From Chrysomallon squamiferum (Eukaryota > Mollusca > Gastropoda > Neomphalida > Peltospiridae), in contig CM022665.1 of NCBI GenBank assembly GCA_012295275.1, forward strand, positions 47,132,102-47,196,101: a DNA stretch of 64,000 bases, read 5' to 3'. The position numbers and the translations under genes were made by a program. Of the stretch, positions 52,850-64,000 are shown one piece after another. How positions within the stretch are numbered: the stretch's first letter is position 1; each line of letters begins with the position of its first letter. The notes beneath the pieces were generated by a model that was given only the letters and a program-made list of their open reading frames with translations, did no database searches and was not told the origin of the DNA.

Positions 52850-53200
52850 TAATGTTTTTATCTTCATTCAATTTCTTCTTTCTTTTTTTTTATTTACTTC
52901 TACCCTGATTTTCTTCTTTCTTTCCTTCCTTCAGTCTTTTTCTTTTTCTTTTCATTCTTCCGTTCAGCTTTATTTTTCTTTTCTTTCTTTTATCTTTTTC
53001 TTTTCTTTCTTTCTTTTATCTTTTTCTTTTCATTCTTCTGTTCAGTTTTCTTTTTTCTTCTTCTTCTTTCTTTTTTCACGTTTCTTTTTTTCATCGTTTT
53101 CTTTTCTCTTTAACATTCAGCCTTCTTTTTTCTTTTTCCTTCCTTCTTTGTGAATTTTACACTTTCTTTTTCTTTAACAACTTCTTTTTCTTATTTTGTT
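52850..53200. repeat. Polypyrimidine tract (TTTCTTC-rich)
   Basis: About 350 bases of C/T-rich plus strand with repeated TTCTTTC and CATTCTTCYGTTCAG words; one internal unit of about 60 bases is duplicated. Confidence 0.8.
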
Positions 53201-53539
53201 ATGTTATTATTTCACTTAAACAAAAGTTATCTAATAATAGTAAGAAGAAGAAGAAGGAGAAGATAAACAACAACAGCAGCAGCAGCAGCAAAAACAATAA
53301 CAGCAACAACAACAACATCAACAATAACAACAACAACAATAATAATACTTTCTAATATCCAGACGTGAAAATCAACAACAAGATACAAATATAAAATTGT
53401 GAATGATTACAAGGACGTAGATTAAACTAAAAATTAAATGTCCAGTAATACAACATCTCCAGAAAAAAAGTGTATTACAATACACAATACGCATCCATAT
53501 CGATATCGTAAAGTCAAGAAAATACAGCAATCTTTTACT

Positions 53540-54080
53540 GAACAATGAACAATACACTCATTATACATAATCCAAGCTAACCCACTGGTAGTATGGTTGA
53601 CCTATACTACTGTACACATCACAATACATAATAAATCTATATTACTGTATTCAATAAATATATGTTAAAATACACGTTAAATTTATATGACAATAGACAA
53701 TAAATACATAGGCCTATATCATAATATATAAGAAATATGTATTGCAGTACAGAATAAGTATGTATTGCTATATAAAATAAACGTATATTACTCTATGCAA
53801 TAAATATATATTGCAGTACATTGTAATTATATACTACAATACTCAACAACTATTTATTACAGTACACAATACATGTGTAATACCATAAATATTTATTACA
53901 GCAGACGGTTAATATATTTTGCAATACACAATAAATATTTACTATGACATAAAACTGTATATTACATTACATCATAAACACGCCTTGCGATACCTCATAA
54001 ATATGTATTAGGTTACACAGTAAGTAAATAATACGGTAGATATGGTTTACAGTATTCAGTAAGAAACACAATAAGATCTG
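53540..54080. repeat. Degenerate ~30-base tandem array
   Basis: Words of the type TATTGCAGTACACAATAAATA recur about 15-18 times with strong divergence and variable spacing. The ordered recurrence of (C/G)CAATA or CAGTACA, ACAATAA and ATATATT argues for an old minisatellite rather than chance AT-richness. Confidence 0.65.
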
Positions 54081-54912
54081 AATATATGTTACATCACACA
54101 ATGGGAGGTTTTGATGATTATGACGTAATATCTGTCGAGAAACATACGTCACAGTGACGCTATGAATGGTTGTCAGAAGGTAAAAAAACGCGTTCTGTCA
54201 GTCTCGTTATGACAACGTTGTGTGGGCAGCTTTGTGTAAACGAGCGACGTGTAGATTCTACTGTTACTGGAAGAGCCGTTATTTTTTATCCTCAGAATAG
54301 CTGACGGCGACACGCGTGTAAACAAAGGACTTGCCACGGTGACACTGTCATTAATTACCTCCCTTGAAACATGGTAGAAAACAAAGTGGCTGTTGTTTTT
54401 TCTTGCTTTTTTTTTTTTTTTTGTGTGTGTATATATATTTTTTTTCTCTCTCTAACACGTGTAACTGGCAGGTCCATTACTTACAGTATTATAGCACAAT
54501 GGCAGGCGAGGTTGTACACACACGAGACTATTCTCGTTGATTTATTGAAAGAGATCTTTATCTATGTTTAGAGAGAGACAGAGAGCGTCTTCGGCTTAAT
54601 AAGTTATTGTTGTTGTTCTGTTCAGTACACTCGCTGCAGATCGCTAAGTAAATAAATACACGCGGTTGATGTGTACCTAAGAAAAGTTGTGTTGCCTGTT
54701 GATACTGATTCTCAATGTGAGATACGTTAATTTTGTTTTAAACGAGTAAAAGCATAGCGAAGCGTTTCTGTCTGCGCCTCGTAACTTTTTTGTTTTTGTT
54801 TCTCTTCTCGTACGTGTCTCGTTAAGTCTCTGTCTCAGTCTGTTTCTTCTACGTCTTTTCTTTCAGTATCTCCAGTCAGTTCCTACCCGCTTTTATTCTT
54901 TACAAGCCATTC

Positions 54913-55017
<105 letters not shown>

Positions 55018-55260
55018 GAAAGACAAACCCATAATATTACATAGTTTTGTTTGTTTCTGTGTTTGTTGTTTTTTGGGTTTTTTTTAAACAGATGCGTGAA
55101 GTGACTTAGTTCACCAAATCGCGAAGCAGAATATATGGATTGCTTCTTTAAAACTAATTTTATTTAACTGCTTATAACACTGTTGATGGATCCTGTTATT
55201 TTTCCTTTACATTCTTCTGTCAGAATTTCTATCATTCTATTTTCTTTTGTGTCATATGCA

Positions 55261-55262
<2 letters not shown>

Positions 55263-55339
<77 letters not shown>

Positions 55340-55351
55340 TTTTTTTTTTTC
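55263..55351. repeat. (CT)n plus poly-T
   Basis: A CT run to about 55331 directly followed by about 20 T. Confidence 0.95.
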
Positions 55352-56015
55352 ATTTCACAACATCTGTGTTTGTTTTCGGGTATCCAAAGATGTGTCTGTT
55401 ATGTTCGAGGACGACAAACGTCACCTAAACCAGAAACTGAACGAGGATCATGTTCTGACAAACCGACTTCTCGCTTCTTCACACACACAGTGCTAATTTT
55501 TAAATACATGTTTTCCACGTTCTCGCGTGGTCCAGCTCGTGTTACCAGTTACCATCAGCAGTAAACTTGACACACAAAACAGAAGAAGATGCTACGTCGG
55601 GTGTCAGAACGACTCGGGACAAAACAACACGACGACGACAACAACAACAACAAAATGCTTTACCGCGGACAAAACAGTCAAAGAAATTCCACTGGCTTAA
55701 AAGTGGGTCAAAACGGCACGAGCCGCTATCCTGATTGGCGGAAATTACATACTGGTTTTTGTGGTCACTTTCTGTGAGTGGACTTGAAGATTAGAAAAAT
55801 ACTTACCTGAGAGTTGTGTTTCATATTACTGGCGACATGGACTGTGGAATTTTTCTTTTTACAAAAAGTTGAAAATATTTACTACGAACCTGCGCGCCGT
55901 GCAAAACTTGACAACAAATTGTCTTTTAATTTGGGGTTCGTTTTACGTGGAGGTCGTATATCTGTACTTGACGTTTCCACGCGTTTGTGTTAAAACAGGT
56001 AGAATGAACGAAAGT

Positions 56016-56242
56016 AAACACATACATACATACACACAACATAGGTCACAGAATGAACGAAACATAAACATACATACATGCATGCATGCATACATACATA
56101 CATACACATGCATGCATTCATACATACACACACACATACATACATACACACATAAATACATACATACATACATACACACACATACATACACACACACACA
56201 CACACATACATACATACATACATACATACATACATACATACA

Positions 56243-56276
<34 letters not shown>

Positions 56277-56296
56277 CATACATACATACATATATG
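56016..56296. repeat. (CATA)n microsatellite
   Basis: CATA/CACA/CATG tetramers of about 280 bases in total, ending directly at the SINE-like element. Tyr/His/Thr-rich open frames across it are artefacts. Confidence 0.95.
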
Positions 56297-56505
56297 GTTG
56301 TCTTGGTGGCAGAATGGTAATCGTCCGCCTTCGGAGTGCGGGTGAATGGGTGTCACACGTTCGAGTCTCGTCAGCGGCATCTGACGGGGTTTGTGAGGTC
56401 GTGAATGGACTTTGTCATCCTGCGCCAGTGCGTTCCCGAATATTGTCTATATGCAGGGTCTATTCAGATGTACATAAGACAGAGAATATTCAAATCCTAT
56501 ACATA
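56297..56505 (+). mobile_element. tRNA-derived SINE-like element
   Basis: The head contains TGGCAGAATGGTAATCG (A-box-like, compare TGGCNNAGTGG) and, about 40 bases on, CGTTCGAGTC (B-box-like, compare GGTTCGANTCC). This is the internal RNA polymerase III promoter layout of a tRNA. It does not fold as a functional tRNA and is followed by about 120 bases of unrelated body and a TATATA simple tail at about 56500-56520. These are the traits of a tRNA-derived SINE. No second copy was seen in the window. Confidence 0.6.
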
Positions 56506-57790
56506 TATATATATATATATACGTACAATCATACACATCTGTAATATCCGAAGTTGATGATATCCAAAAATGAATATACGTCATCTAGAATTTTCGAGAA
56601 ATGGAAGCTCCCGATTATTATAATATCCCGAACATTGGTCACGCTCGCAAAATGACGTTAGGTCGTGACGTAATGAGTACATACGAACCAACTGCGTAGG
56701 AGTGATACCAAATGACATTTTTTTTTCTAATCTTTAAATATGTTAAATAATTTATGTGCCCCTTATAGACGATGTAAAATATTTCAGACATCAATATATT
56801 TTAATTTTTAAATAAATAATTTTACATTTATTATTATTATTAAAACCATCATCATCAAAACCATCATCATTGTTTTTATTTGATTATCGTTATTATTATT
56901 AAACCATCATTATTATCATAATTATTTATTTTTCTTTAGGTCTCAGTCATAATTCAAAAACAACCAAGAAAGAAAACTGAAGCTGCATATTTTAAACTAG
57001 TGTCAGATGTTTGATATACTGGTTTTTCTAGTGTTAGTATACAAAATTTAATTTAAATCCAAAATACTCTAGCGAGAGTTGATCCAGCTACCTCACGCTC
57101 ATCCGAGTACAAACCACTTACTGTGTTTATTTAATGAGCAACGTGAACGACAACAGCCTTTGTTCTGTCTCATTAAATATTCAGAGAAAAAGATAACGTA
57201 AAAAAAAAACCCCACCCCAAAGACAACCTGTTGCTTCATTATTTTCGTTTATATTTTTCATTTAAAGAAATAAAAAAATATAAAAAATAAAAAAATTATA
57301 TTATCATGTATTTCATCTGCATTGAAATATCTGACGTTTTAATAAATGCAATATTTTTTTTTTTTTTTAAAATTTTTTAACGTCATCATTCAGTCTTTTG
57401 TTTTCGTAGTAATAGTGTCGGATTTACAAAAATACAAATATAGTAAAACACGAGTTGTTTCCCTTCGATTATTAACTAAATTCCGCTGCACTGGGGAAAC
57501 GACAGAAACGCGAAACTGAAATAACTCGTCAGATTTAGACACGAAACTGCGCGCGCTGCAGTTTAAGAACTGAGTGCAGACAAGAATCTCTCAGTCGATT
57601 CATTCAGTTGTTGAATAGTCGCACTGTCTGTTAATCGGTCACGAAATGGATCCCTAAGGGACTAAAGCGTTTCGTAGTTTAGGGGTCGGCTTGTCTATTT
57701 TTAGCGCTGATGAAATTTAATGTTTGTAATCAAACGTTTCTTTGTTTCTTTATTGTTGTTCTTTGTTGTTGTTTTTGTTGTTGTTTAGTG

Positions 57791-57797
<7 letters not shown>

Positions 57798-57840
<43 letters not shown>

Positions 57841-57842
57841 TC
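57798..57842. repeat. (ATT)n microsatellite
   Basis: About 14 ATT units. Confidence 0.92.
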
Positions 57843-58729
57843 TGGTTTGTTCCTTTATTTTCAATATTTCTTTTGATATTCTTTTGTGTGTGTGTTTTTT
57901 GTTTGTTTGTTTTTGTTATTGTTTTGTTTTTTTGCTCTTTTTTTGTTGTTTTTGTTTTATAAATTTTTTAAAACTACAAAGACAGCTACGACAACCACAA
58001 CAACAGCAACAACGATAATAGTAATATAAATAATAAAAATAAATATTTTAATTTCTGTACCGTTTAGTATGCCAGTAGTAAAAAAGAAGAATTTAAACTA
58101 TATACCTATATCTATAATCTTTATCTATATATGTATGTACGTACGTACGTACGTGTGTATGTGTGTATGTTTAAAACTACGACATCATCATCATTGAGTC
58201 ATCATCGTCGCCTTCATCAACGTTGATCAGCATCGTTATTACTTGGTTGTTGCCGCAGTCACAACATCCACCCTAACATCGTCATTCCACCACTGTCACC
58301 ACCACCACATCATCAACATCAACATTTACCTTAATCACACAATCATTATCATCTACATGTACCTTTAATCGCCCCACCATCATCATCATTTCATCAGTGC
58401 TTTAAGTTATCGTCGTCGTATTCATTAAAACCCTGCCATTTATTAAAACTAACATTAAATGAAATTAGTCTTCACAGACATCAAAGAAACACTTTGACGC
58501 GAGGAGATAACGAAATCCTGTTATTTTAATTTTTTATTTTATTAAAAATCTTTTAATTTCAAACACAAACACAAACACAGCCTCAGCTTCAACAATGGCA
58601 GTGTATTAAAATTTCCAATACCCAGAATTCCTATAGATCGGTCAATTTCAGCCATCTGTCCGCTGTGTGTATGTTTATGTGTGGGGGTGGGGGGGGGGGG
58701 CGGTCGTTGTGGACAATAGCCCCGCGAGT

Positions 58730-58849
58730 CCAGTGGTCCCTCTGGCCACGCCCCGCCCCCCCCCCACCACCAGCCGAATATCTCCACACAGCTCTTCCAA
58801 TCAGGGTGGGTGGATTTGTCGTTCTCGCGTGCTATAAAGAAAAAAAAAA

Positions 58850-58881
<32 letters not shown>

Positions 58882-59261
58882 TAGGCCAAACGGCGAAGCT
58901 ATTAAAGCGCTGACAGATATTTAAATGAGGAGACTGTTGAAAGGCTTCCACTGTGTAACCGCGCGGCTGGCTCGCCTCTCTCTCACTCGCTCGCTCACTC
59001 GCTCACTCGCTCACACACAGCCACGCGTCTTCCCGAGTTAACGCCTCGCTGATTTCACTTCGGCCCCGCACGAAATCCTGTTTGCCCAGACAGTTCGCGC
59101 GCCCGGCACGAGCCACAAGTCACGAGACCTCCGCCTGTACTGCACCGCACGCCCCGGACCACGCACGAGACGACGACGATAACAACAACAACAACAACCT
59201 AACCAGTCCGTCTACGAACCGCAAACCAGCAACAACAGCAACAGCCACCACCACTACCACG
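58730..59261 (+). promoter_or_regulatory. ASC-a promoter and 5' UTR region
   Basis: In order: an inverted KLF/GC box GGCCACGCCCCGCCCCC (58744-58760), a CCAAT box (CCAATCA, about 58797-58803) and a TATA box TATAAA (58833-58838), the last within GCTATAAAGA. An A-rich run follows directly. Spacing of CCAAT (about 30 bases) and TATA fits a focused promoter, which would put the start near 58865 and give a 5' UTR of roughly 400 bases with CTCG repeats and CAA runs before the ATG at 59262. Confidence 0.6.
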
Positions 59262-60426
59262 ATGACAACGACAATCAAACCGCGTCTCCCGGTCAGCAAC
59301 ATCTCCGTGTGCGACGGCAGCAACAACAAGCTCACCATAGTGACGGGACCGTGCATTCTGGTGAAAGCCACCACGGCGACGACGGTCGCTCAGCAAGTCC
59401 AGGCTCTGCGGCCGCTCAAACAGATCAAACCGAACGAGGAGCCGGAGTCGCTGAGGTGCAAGCGACGGATCGACTTCCAGCGACTCGGCTACACGCTGCC
59501 CAAGGCTCAGCCCGCCACGGTGCACCGGAGAAACGCCAGGGAGCGGAACAGGGTGAAGCTGGTGAACCTGGGGTTCGAGACGCTGAGGGAGCACGTGCCC
59601 AACGGCAAAGTCAACAAGAAGCTGAGCAAAGTGGAGACTCTGAGATCTGCCGTCGAGTACATCCGAGAGCTGCAGAACATCCTCAACGCGTGCGACCACC
59701 ACGAGCCGCAGTCGCCAGTCGACATGGACACCAGCAACAACAACAACAGCTTCGACAGCACGCCGATGACTTCGGACGTCGACTGCATCATCGGCAACAG
59801 TGGGTCACCGGGGACTACGTCCGACGCGTCCAGCTTGTCTTCTTCTTCTTCTTCTTCTTCTTCGGGGGAGCAGGAGCTGAACGTCAGCAACGTGATGACG
59901 TCGTCGTGTTTTCCGGCGAGCGGTGAGCTGAGCGGTGAGCAGATGATGAGTTGTGACGCGTCGTCGCCGTGCAGCGACAGCTCCGACTCGTCGTACGACT
60001 CGCTCAGCTCCATCGACGACTCAGACATTCTCAAGTTCTCCCGCTGGCTCACTCAGCTGTACTCCTCCGCCATGCAGGACTCCCTGCCAGACTTCACAGG
60101 TAACCAGCTTTATCATTGTCGTAGTAGTAGTTGTAGTTGTCGATATTGTTGTCGTTGTCATCGTTCTTGTTGTTGTTATTATTATTATAGTTATTATCGT
60201 CATAATTATTGTTTTTATTGTTATGTTGCTGTTATTTTTGCTAATGCTGTGGTGGTAGTAGTTGTTGTTGTCGTCGTCGTTGTTACTGCTGTTGTTGTTA
60301 TTATCATAATGTTATTATTATAGTTATTATCGTCATAATTATTGTTGTTATTGTTATGCTGCCGTTGTTATTATTTTTGCTAATGCTGTTGTTGTAGTAG
60401 TTGTTGCTGTTGTGGTAGATGTATCA

Positions 60427-60468
<42 letters not shown>

Positions 60469-62377
60469 GAAGTAGTAGTTGTAATAGTAACAGTATCTGT
60501 AGACATAGCAATGACTTTTACAGTAACAACAGTTATAACAGATGTTAGCTATTTTTATTCGTTGTTATGGTAATAATAGCATTATTATTAATTTTACCTA
60601 TTTAAGTATTGTTATGATCAAAATCTGACATTTAAAAAATTTAAGTTTTTGGTATTTTAATTAATAAGTATATTACAATTCTTTAGATTTTTGTAATCTT
60701 TTAAATGATAACTGACTGAAATAGAAATTAAAGATATAAAGATAAACAACCTGACATAAAGACTTACAGAAACGGTAAGATTAACTTGCAGTTATTAATG
60801 GAAGATCGCTAGTTCAAAAAAAAGTGGATTTCTGAGTAGAATACTTCTATTGCTTAGTAACCTTTGATATTTATTTCAAATACTGAAAACTGTTTCTCTA
60901 CATAAAATGATAAACTTGTGAGTTGAAAACATTTTGCTTTTATAATCACAGAAAGTTTTGTTAAAATGAATTAAGTTAAACGCTTTCACGCAGTATTCAT
61001 AAGCTCAAACTGCAGTGTTTGAAATTTGTGTTTCAAATATTGAACAGTTTTTCTATACATAAAATCTCTGTTTGTTGACAAATTTTGCGATCATAATCAC
61101 AAGTGTTAAAAAATCAATCTACTTAAAAATCTGTTATTGTGTATTCATATTGCTCAAACTGCAGTGTTTGAAATTTATTTTTTCAAATATTGAACAAATA
61201 TTCTCTCTGCTGTTAGTTGACAAATTTTGCGATCATCATCACAAGTGTTAAAAAATCAATCTAGTTAAAAATCTGTTATTTTGTATTCATATTGCTCAAA
61301 CTGCAGCGTTTGAAATTTCTTTTTTCAAATATTGAACAAATATTCTCTCTGCTGTTTGTTGACAAATCTTTGCGATCATAATCACAAGTGTTAAACCGAA
61401 TCTGGTTAAGATCTGCTAGGCTGTATTCACACACTCAAACTGCGCTGTTTATTGATAACAGAGTCGTTCTTAAAGCGGTCCCCTGAAATCCTGTCCCGTC
61501 AAAAGACACAAGCTAAAACCGCGCTGGATGAACGCTCTTTATAGCTTGCCCGTTTCAATCGATTTAACTTCACAAAATTCACTTTATCTGCCCTTCGTGA
61601 TGGGCTTTTTCTTTTCTCAACTGAAGGCAAAGCAATTTATTTTAACAGGTATCAGGTTTATAGCGAGCGAGGTCTATATCTTACAGACGAAGCTAAAAAT
61701 ATCTTTCTAGTGTCGGTCTTGATTGAAACGAGTGTAGATCGTTGATATTTAATAACATTTTCTTCTTAAAATCGTTTGTTTTATGTTTGGTATTAAAAAT
61801 ATCTTTTTGGAGTAGGTTTTATTATTATTATTTTTTTTTTTTTTCTTGTAACAAGAGCTGATTGTTTGATTTTTAATAACGTTTTCTTTTTTTAATAGAA
61901 AAAAAAAAAATTTAAATAAATTAAAAAAAAAAAAAATTAACACTCTCTGTACAGGATATGGCTAATAAATTAAATGGCTGTCACTGTTATTGTTGTCAAG
62001 ATACAAAATGAAACTTTTAATTTTTTTTTTAAATTTTTTTTTTTATTGTCTGCTCTTGTTGTTGTTGGGGTTGTTTTTGTAGTCATCGTCGTTTCTGTTA
62101 ATATAGTCATCGTTGTAGCTGTCCTCGTTATTGTCGTCTGAGTTTCTTTTTGTCACAGTTGCTCTTGTTGCCGTCGTTGTTGATGTAACTGCTTTTATCA
62201 TCATCACTGATGCGGTTATTATCGTTCAGCCGATGTAGTGGTAGCTACACTTTCTTATAGTTGTTAATGTTGTCGGTAGTTATATTAATGTTGTTGGTGT
62301 CGTTGCTTTTGTTGTTGTTTATAATTTGTTACAAACTGTACTTAAATTTCTTTCTTTCTTTCTTTCTTCTTCTTCTT

Positions 62378-62408
<31 letters not shown>

Positions 62409-62694
62409 TGATTATTATTATTACAAAACCTGGTAAAATCTTGTATTTTAAAAACGCATGAAAACTCTCAATTTGCAGTTTTATTCTAATTGATTTGGTG
62501 ACTGATTTAAAACGTTTAAAGCCGTCACAGCCTGAATCGCACAGAAAAAAAGAAAAAAAAGAATCTAAACGTTTTATCGGAGTCGTGTGATAGACGCTTT
62601 ATTGAACAAACAACACTAAAAACATCCTCTTTTTACAAGTCACTCGTCCTTCAACCTTGCTTTGTGTACATACCTACCGAGTGCAGACGACACA

Positions 62695-62747
<53 letters not shown>

Positions 62748-63901
62748 TTCTCTGGACCACATCGACTGCGACAATTCAGAAAAAAAATAGAAAAAAAAAT
62801 ACTTTAAAAAAAAAAATACAAAAAAAAAATTAAAAAAAAAAATCTCGGATCGTCGAAGCGCTTTTAGTACGTGCGTGACAGAAGTAAAAAAAAAAGAAAA
62901 AAGAAAAGCCCACCTTTTCACTGACGTTGTCATGCAGGCGAGCCTTGATGAGTGTTTTCTGTAAGTAAAATGTCTGTTAGCTTTGTAATTATCGTTGGGA
63001 AATACTTCGGCGGCCTGAATGCCGCGGCACATGGGCCTTTGTGGAATTAAATGTTTGTGGAAGGCCAATGCTAATAAATAGCCGCGGTAATAGGCTCGTG
63101 TTGGAAACAGCTGGTTTTGTACCCAGGATTTTCGCGTCTAATGGCGGTTTCTGCGCTGGCGGGCTTCGCGATTTAATTTGGGAGGAAATCAAATAACTCA
63201 CAACTACTCGGTCCCGTGACTTCTCGAAACAAAATTTAAAAAAAAAAAAAAAAAATAAAGGCCAGGCTGAACACGCTTGTTTCTTGTTGTAATGTTGAAG
63301 TAAATGGGAATGTATATGAAAAAAAAAAAAAAAAAAATGAAAACAAAATTTGTATTTCAAAAGATGGGAGGTTACAATAGCAACTGTTCACTTGGGATTT
63401 ACTGTGAACGCATGTAAACACACAGACACACACACACATATACGTACATAAATACGGACTGACAGACAGACTGGGCGATAAACAGAAGTACAAAAGGTTT
63501 ATCTATTAATAAAGATAGGTGGATGTAAAATTATGTAGGTGCATAGATAGCCAGTTTGACAGGTACATACATACATACATACGCAGACTTACTCGTGTAA
63601 CTATAAATAAAGATGATTAAATAAATAGATAGAGTTGTACATATGTTGGTATATTAGACAGATTAGAAATATTACTTTAGTCTAATTATTGCATTCTGTT
63701 AATTTTCTTTTTTCTTTTCTTTTTCTTTTCCTATTTTTTACTTTATTTTTATTTTTACTTTTACATATTTTGATTTCAGGTTTTACAATTTGATTTAAAG
63801 ATGATGTTATATAACAAACTGTGTATTTTTTACTTTCAGACTCACAGATTCGCCCCGATTCGCTTCAAATGTCATCAAACGTCTTACTCGAATCAAACTA
63901 A
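59262..63901 (+). CDS. ASCL1: Achaete-scute homolog, ASCL1-type proneural bHLH factor, two exons
   Basis: Proneural transcription factor that, paired with an E protein, binds CAGSTG-type E-boxes and starts neurogenesis. Exon 1 is 59262-60099 (279 codons plus one base); exon 2 is 63840-63901, joined in phase to a 299-aa protein. The ATG at 59262 is the first in frame; sequence upstream is open but has no ATG. A pre-domain block CKRRIDF..GYTLP..QPA precedes the bHLH (about 88-141): [27 protein letters not shown], then [20 protein letters not shown]. This is near-identical to vertebrate ASCL1, including the family-specific [10 protein letters not shown]. The C-terminal half is Ser/Asp-rich with a run of eight or more serines. 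[11 protein letters not shown] corresponds to the conserved acidic-aromatic tail motif that ends vertebrate ASCL proteins; here about 36 residues follow it. The donor is CACAG|GTAACC; the acceptor TTTTTACTTTCAG is strong. Exon 2 is inferred from phase and splice sites. Confidence 0.92.
60110..60475. repeat. (TTG)n/(TTA)n array at the start of the ASC-a intron
   Basis: Degenerate trinucleotide repeats with an internal duplication: the block TTATTATAGTTATTATCGTC appears at about 60177 and 60311, so a unit of about 134 bases is repeated. It ends in pure ATT at about 60430-60468. Confidence 0.85.
60865..61450. repeat. ~145-base tandem repeat in the ASC-a intron
   Basis: Four units. The anchor CTCAAACTGCAGTGTTTGAAA occurs at about 61003, 61153, 61294 and (diverged, CTGCGCTGTTTA) 61434, giving periods of about 149, 142 and 139 bases. 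Each unit also carries TTCAAATA(T/C)TGAA, GTTGACAAATTTTGCGATCA and, in three units, ATCACAAGTGTTAAA. The inner word CAAGTG is an E-box. The first unit (from about 60868) is the most diverged. Confidence 0.9.
62350..62408. repeat. (TTTC)n and (TTC)n microsatellites
   Basis: TTTC tetramers then TTC trinucleotides, intronic in ASC-a. Confidence 0.92.
62694..62746. repeat. (CA)n microsatellite
   Basis: A pure CA run of about 50 bases, intronic in ASC-a, 120 bases left of a GC-richer island. Confidence 0.95.
62850..63225. promoter_or_regulatory. Candidate intronic enhancer of ASC-a
   Basis: A non-repetitive, GC-richer island inside an AT-rich intron, 0.6 kb before exon 2. Recognisable words include GGGCCTTTGTGG (SOX/TCF-like CCTTTGT), GGAATTAAATG and GCTAATAAAT (homeodomain-like), CAGCTG (63109-63114, proneural E-box) and GCGATTTAATTTGG. 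No open reading frame with a domain is present. The composition contrast suggests selection, but this needs comparison with another species. Confidence 0.5.
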
Positions 63902-64000
63902 CACACTTGAATTACGAGACTGTCTAGAACGGGATAAAAATGGAAATCCGTAAACAATGTGTTAAAAGACCACCACGAACTGGCTCCTTCGCTCTAAGCA

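Noticed and set aside
56300-56375. A functional tRNA gene
   Set aside because: A-box and B-box words are present, but I could not form an acceptor stem or a proper anticodon arm; a SINE head fits better.
55869-56544. Long Tyr/His/Thr/Cys-rich open frames
   Set aside because: They run through a (CATA)n microsatellite and into the SINE-like element; both strands are open for the same reason.
59082-59261. N-terminal extension of ASC-a upstream of the ATG at 59262
   Set aside because: The frame is open but starts at TTG with no upstream ATG; Asn- and Thr-rich content comes from CAA/ACC repeats in the 5' UTR. Homology begins after 59262.
60100-60323. Read-through of ASC-a exon 1 into Cys/Val-rich sequence
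   Set aside because: The sequence after 60099 is TTG/TTA simple repeat and a consensus donor precedes it.

Overview
This is a microsatellite-rich, AT-rich nuclear segment from an invertebrate animal. It has five recognisable protein genes, all split by GT-AG introns. The proteins most resemble lophotrochozoan or other non-insect bilaterian versions. The intergenic DNA repeatedly carries an AGTTATCTCCCTT-type motif that I associate with mollusc genomes, so my best guess is a mollusc. That guess is inference, not proof. No bacterial, viral or CRISPR features are visible.

Left third (2.6-24.8 kb), housekeeping genes. An RBM28/Nop4-type ribosome-biogenesis gene with at least 20 coding exons runs on the minus strand (2594-15083). 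Next comes a five-exon TRAPPC3/Bet3 gene, also minus (17166-19807). A seven-exon RWDD1 gene runs on the plus strand (20112-24843). TRAPPC3 and RWDD1 are head to head, with start codons 304 bases apart, so they probably share a bidirectional promoter. RBM28 shows two 1-base frame discrepancies and RWDD1 one; residual assembly indels are the simplest explanation.

Right two thirds (28-64 kb), a developmental locus. Two achaete-scute family bHLH genes are divergent. An ASCL3/4/5-like ('ASC-b') gene lies on the minus strand (28010-29623). A clear ASCL1-type ('ASC-a') gene lies on the plus strand (59262-63901), with its last coding exon 3.7 kb downstream. The 29.6 kb between their start codons holds no convincing gene. 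It holds very long simple repeats, foldback/palindromic elements, a minisatellite built around TGACGTA, one tRNA-derived SINE-like element, and several GC-richer islands.

Two of those islands carry an identical 17-base block joining a POU octamer (ATTTGCAT) to a proneural E-box (CAGGTG). This arrangement resembles the vertebrate Ascl1/Brn co-binding motif. The ASC-a intron holds a tandem array of about 145-base units and another GC-richer, enhancer-like island.

No complete new gene system was found. The most interesting material is regulatory architecture (the paired ASC genes with repeated octamer/E-box sites) and repeat biology (duplicated splice acceptors and palindromic minisatellites in RBM28 introns, and foldback structures).
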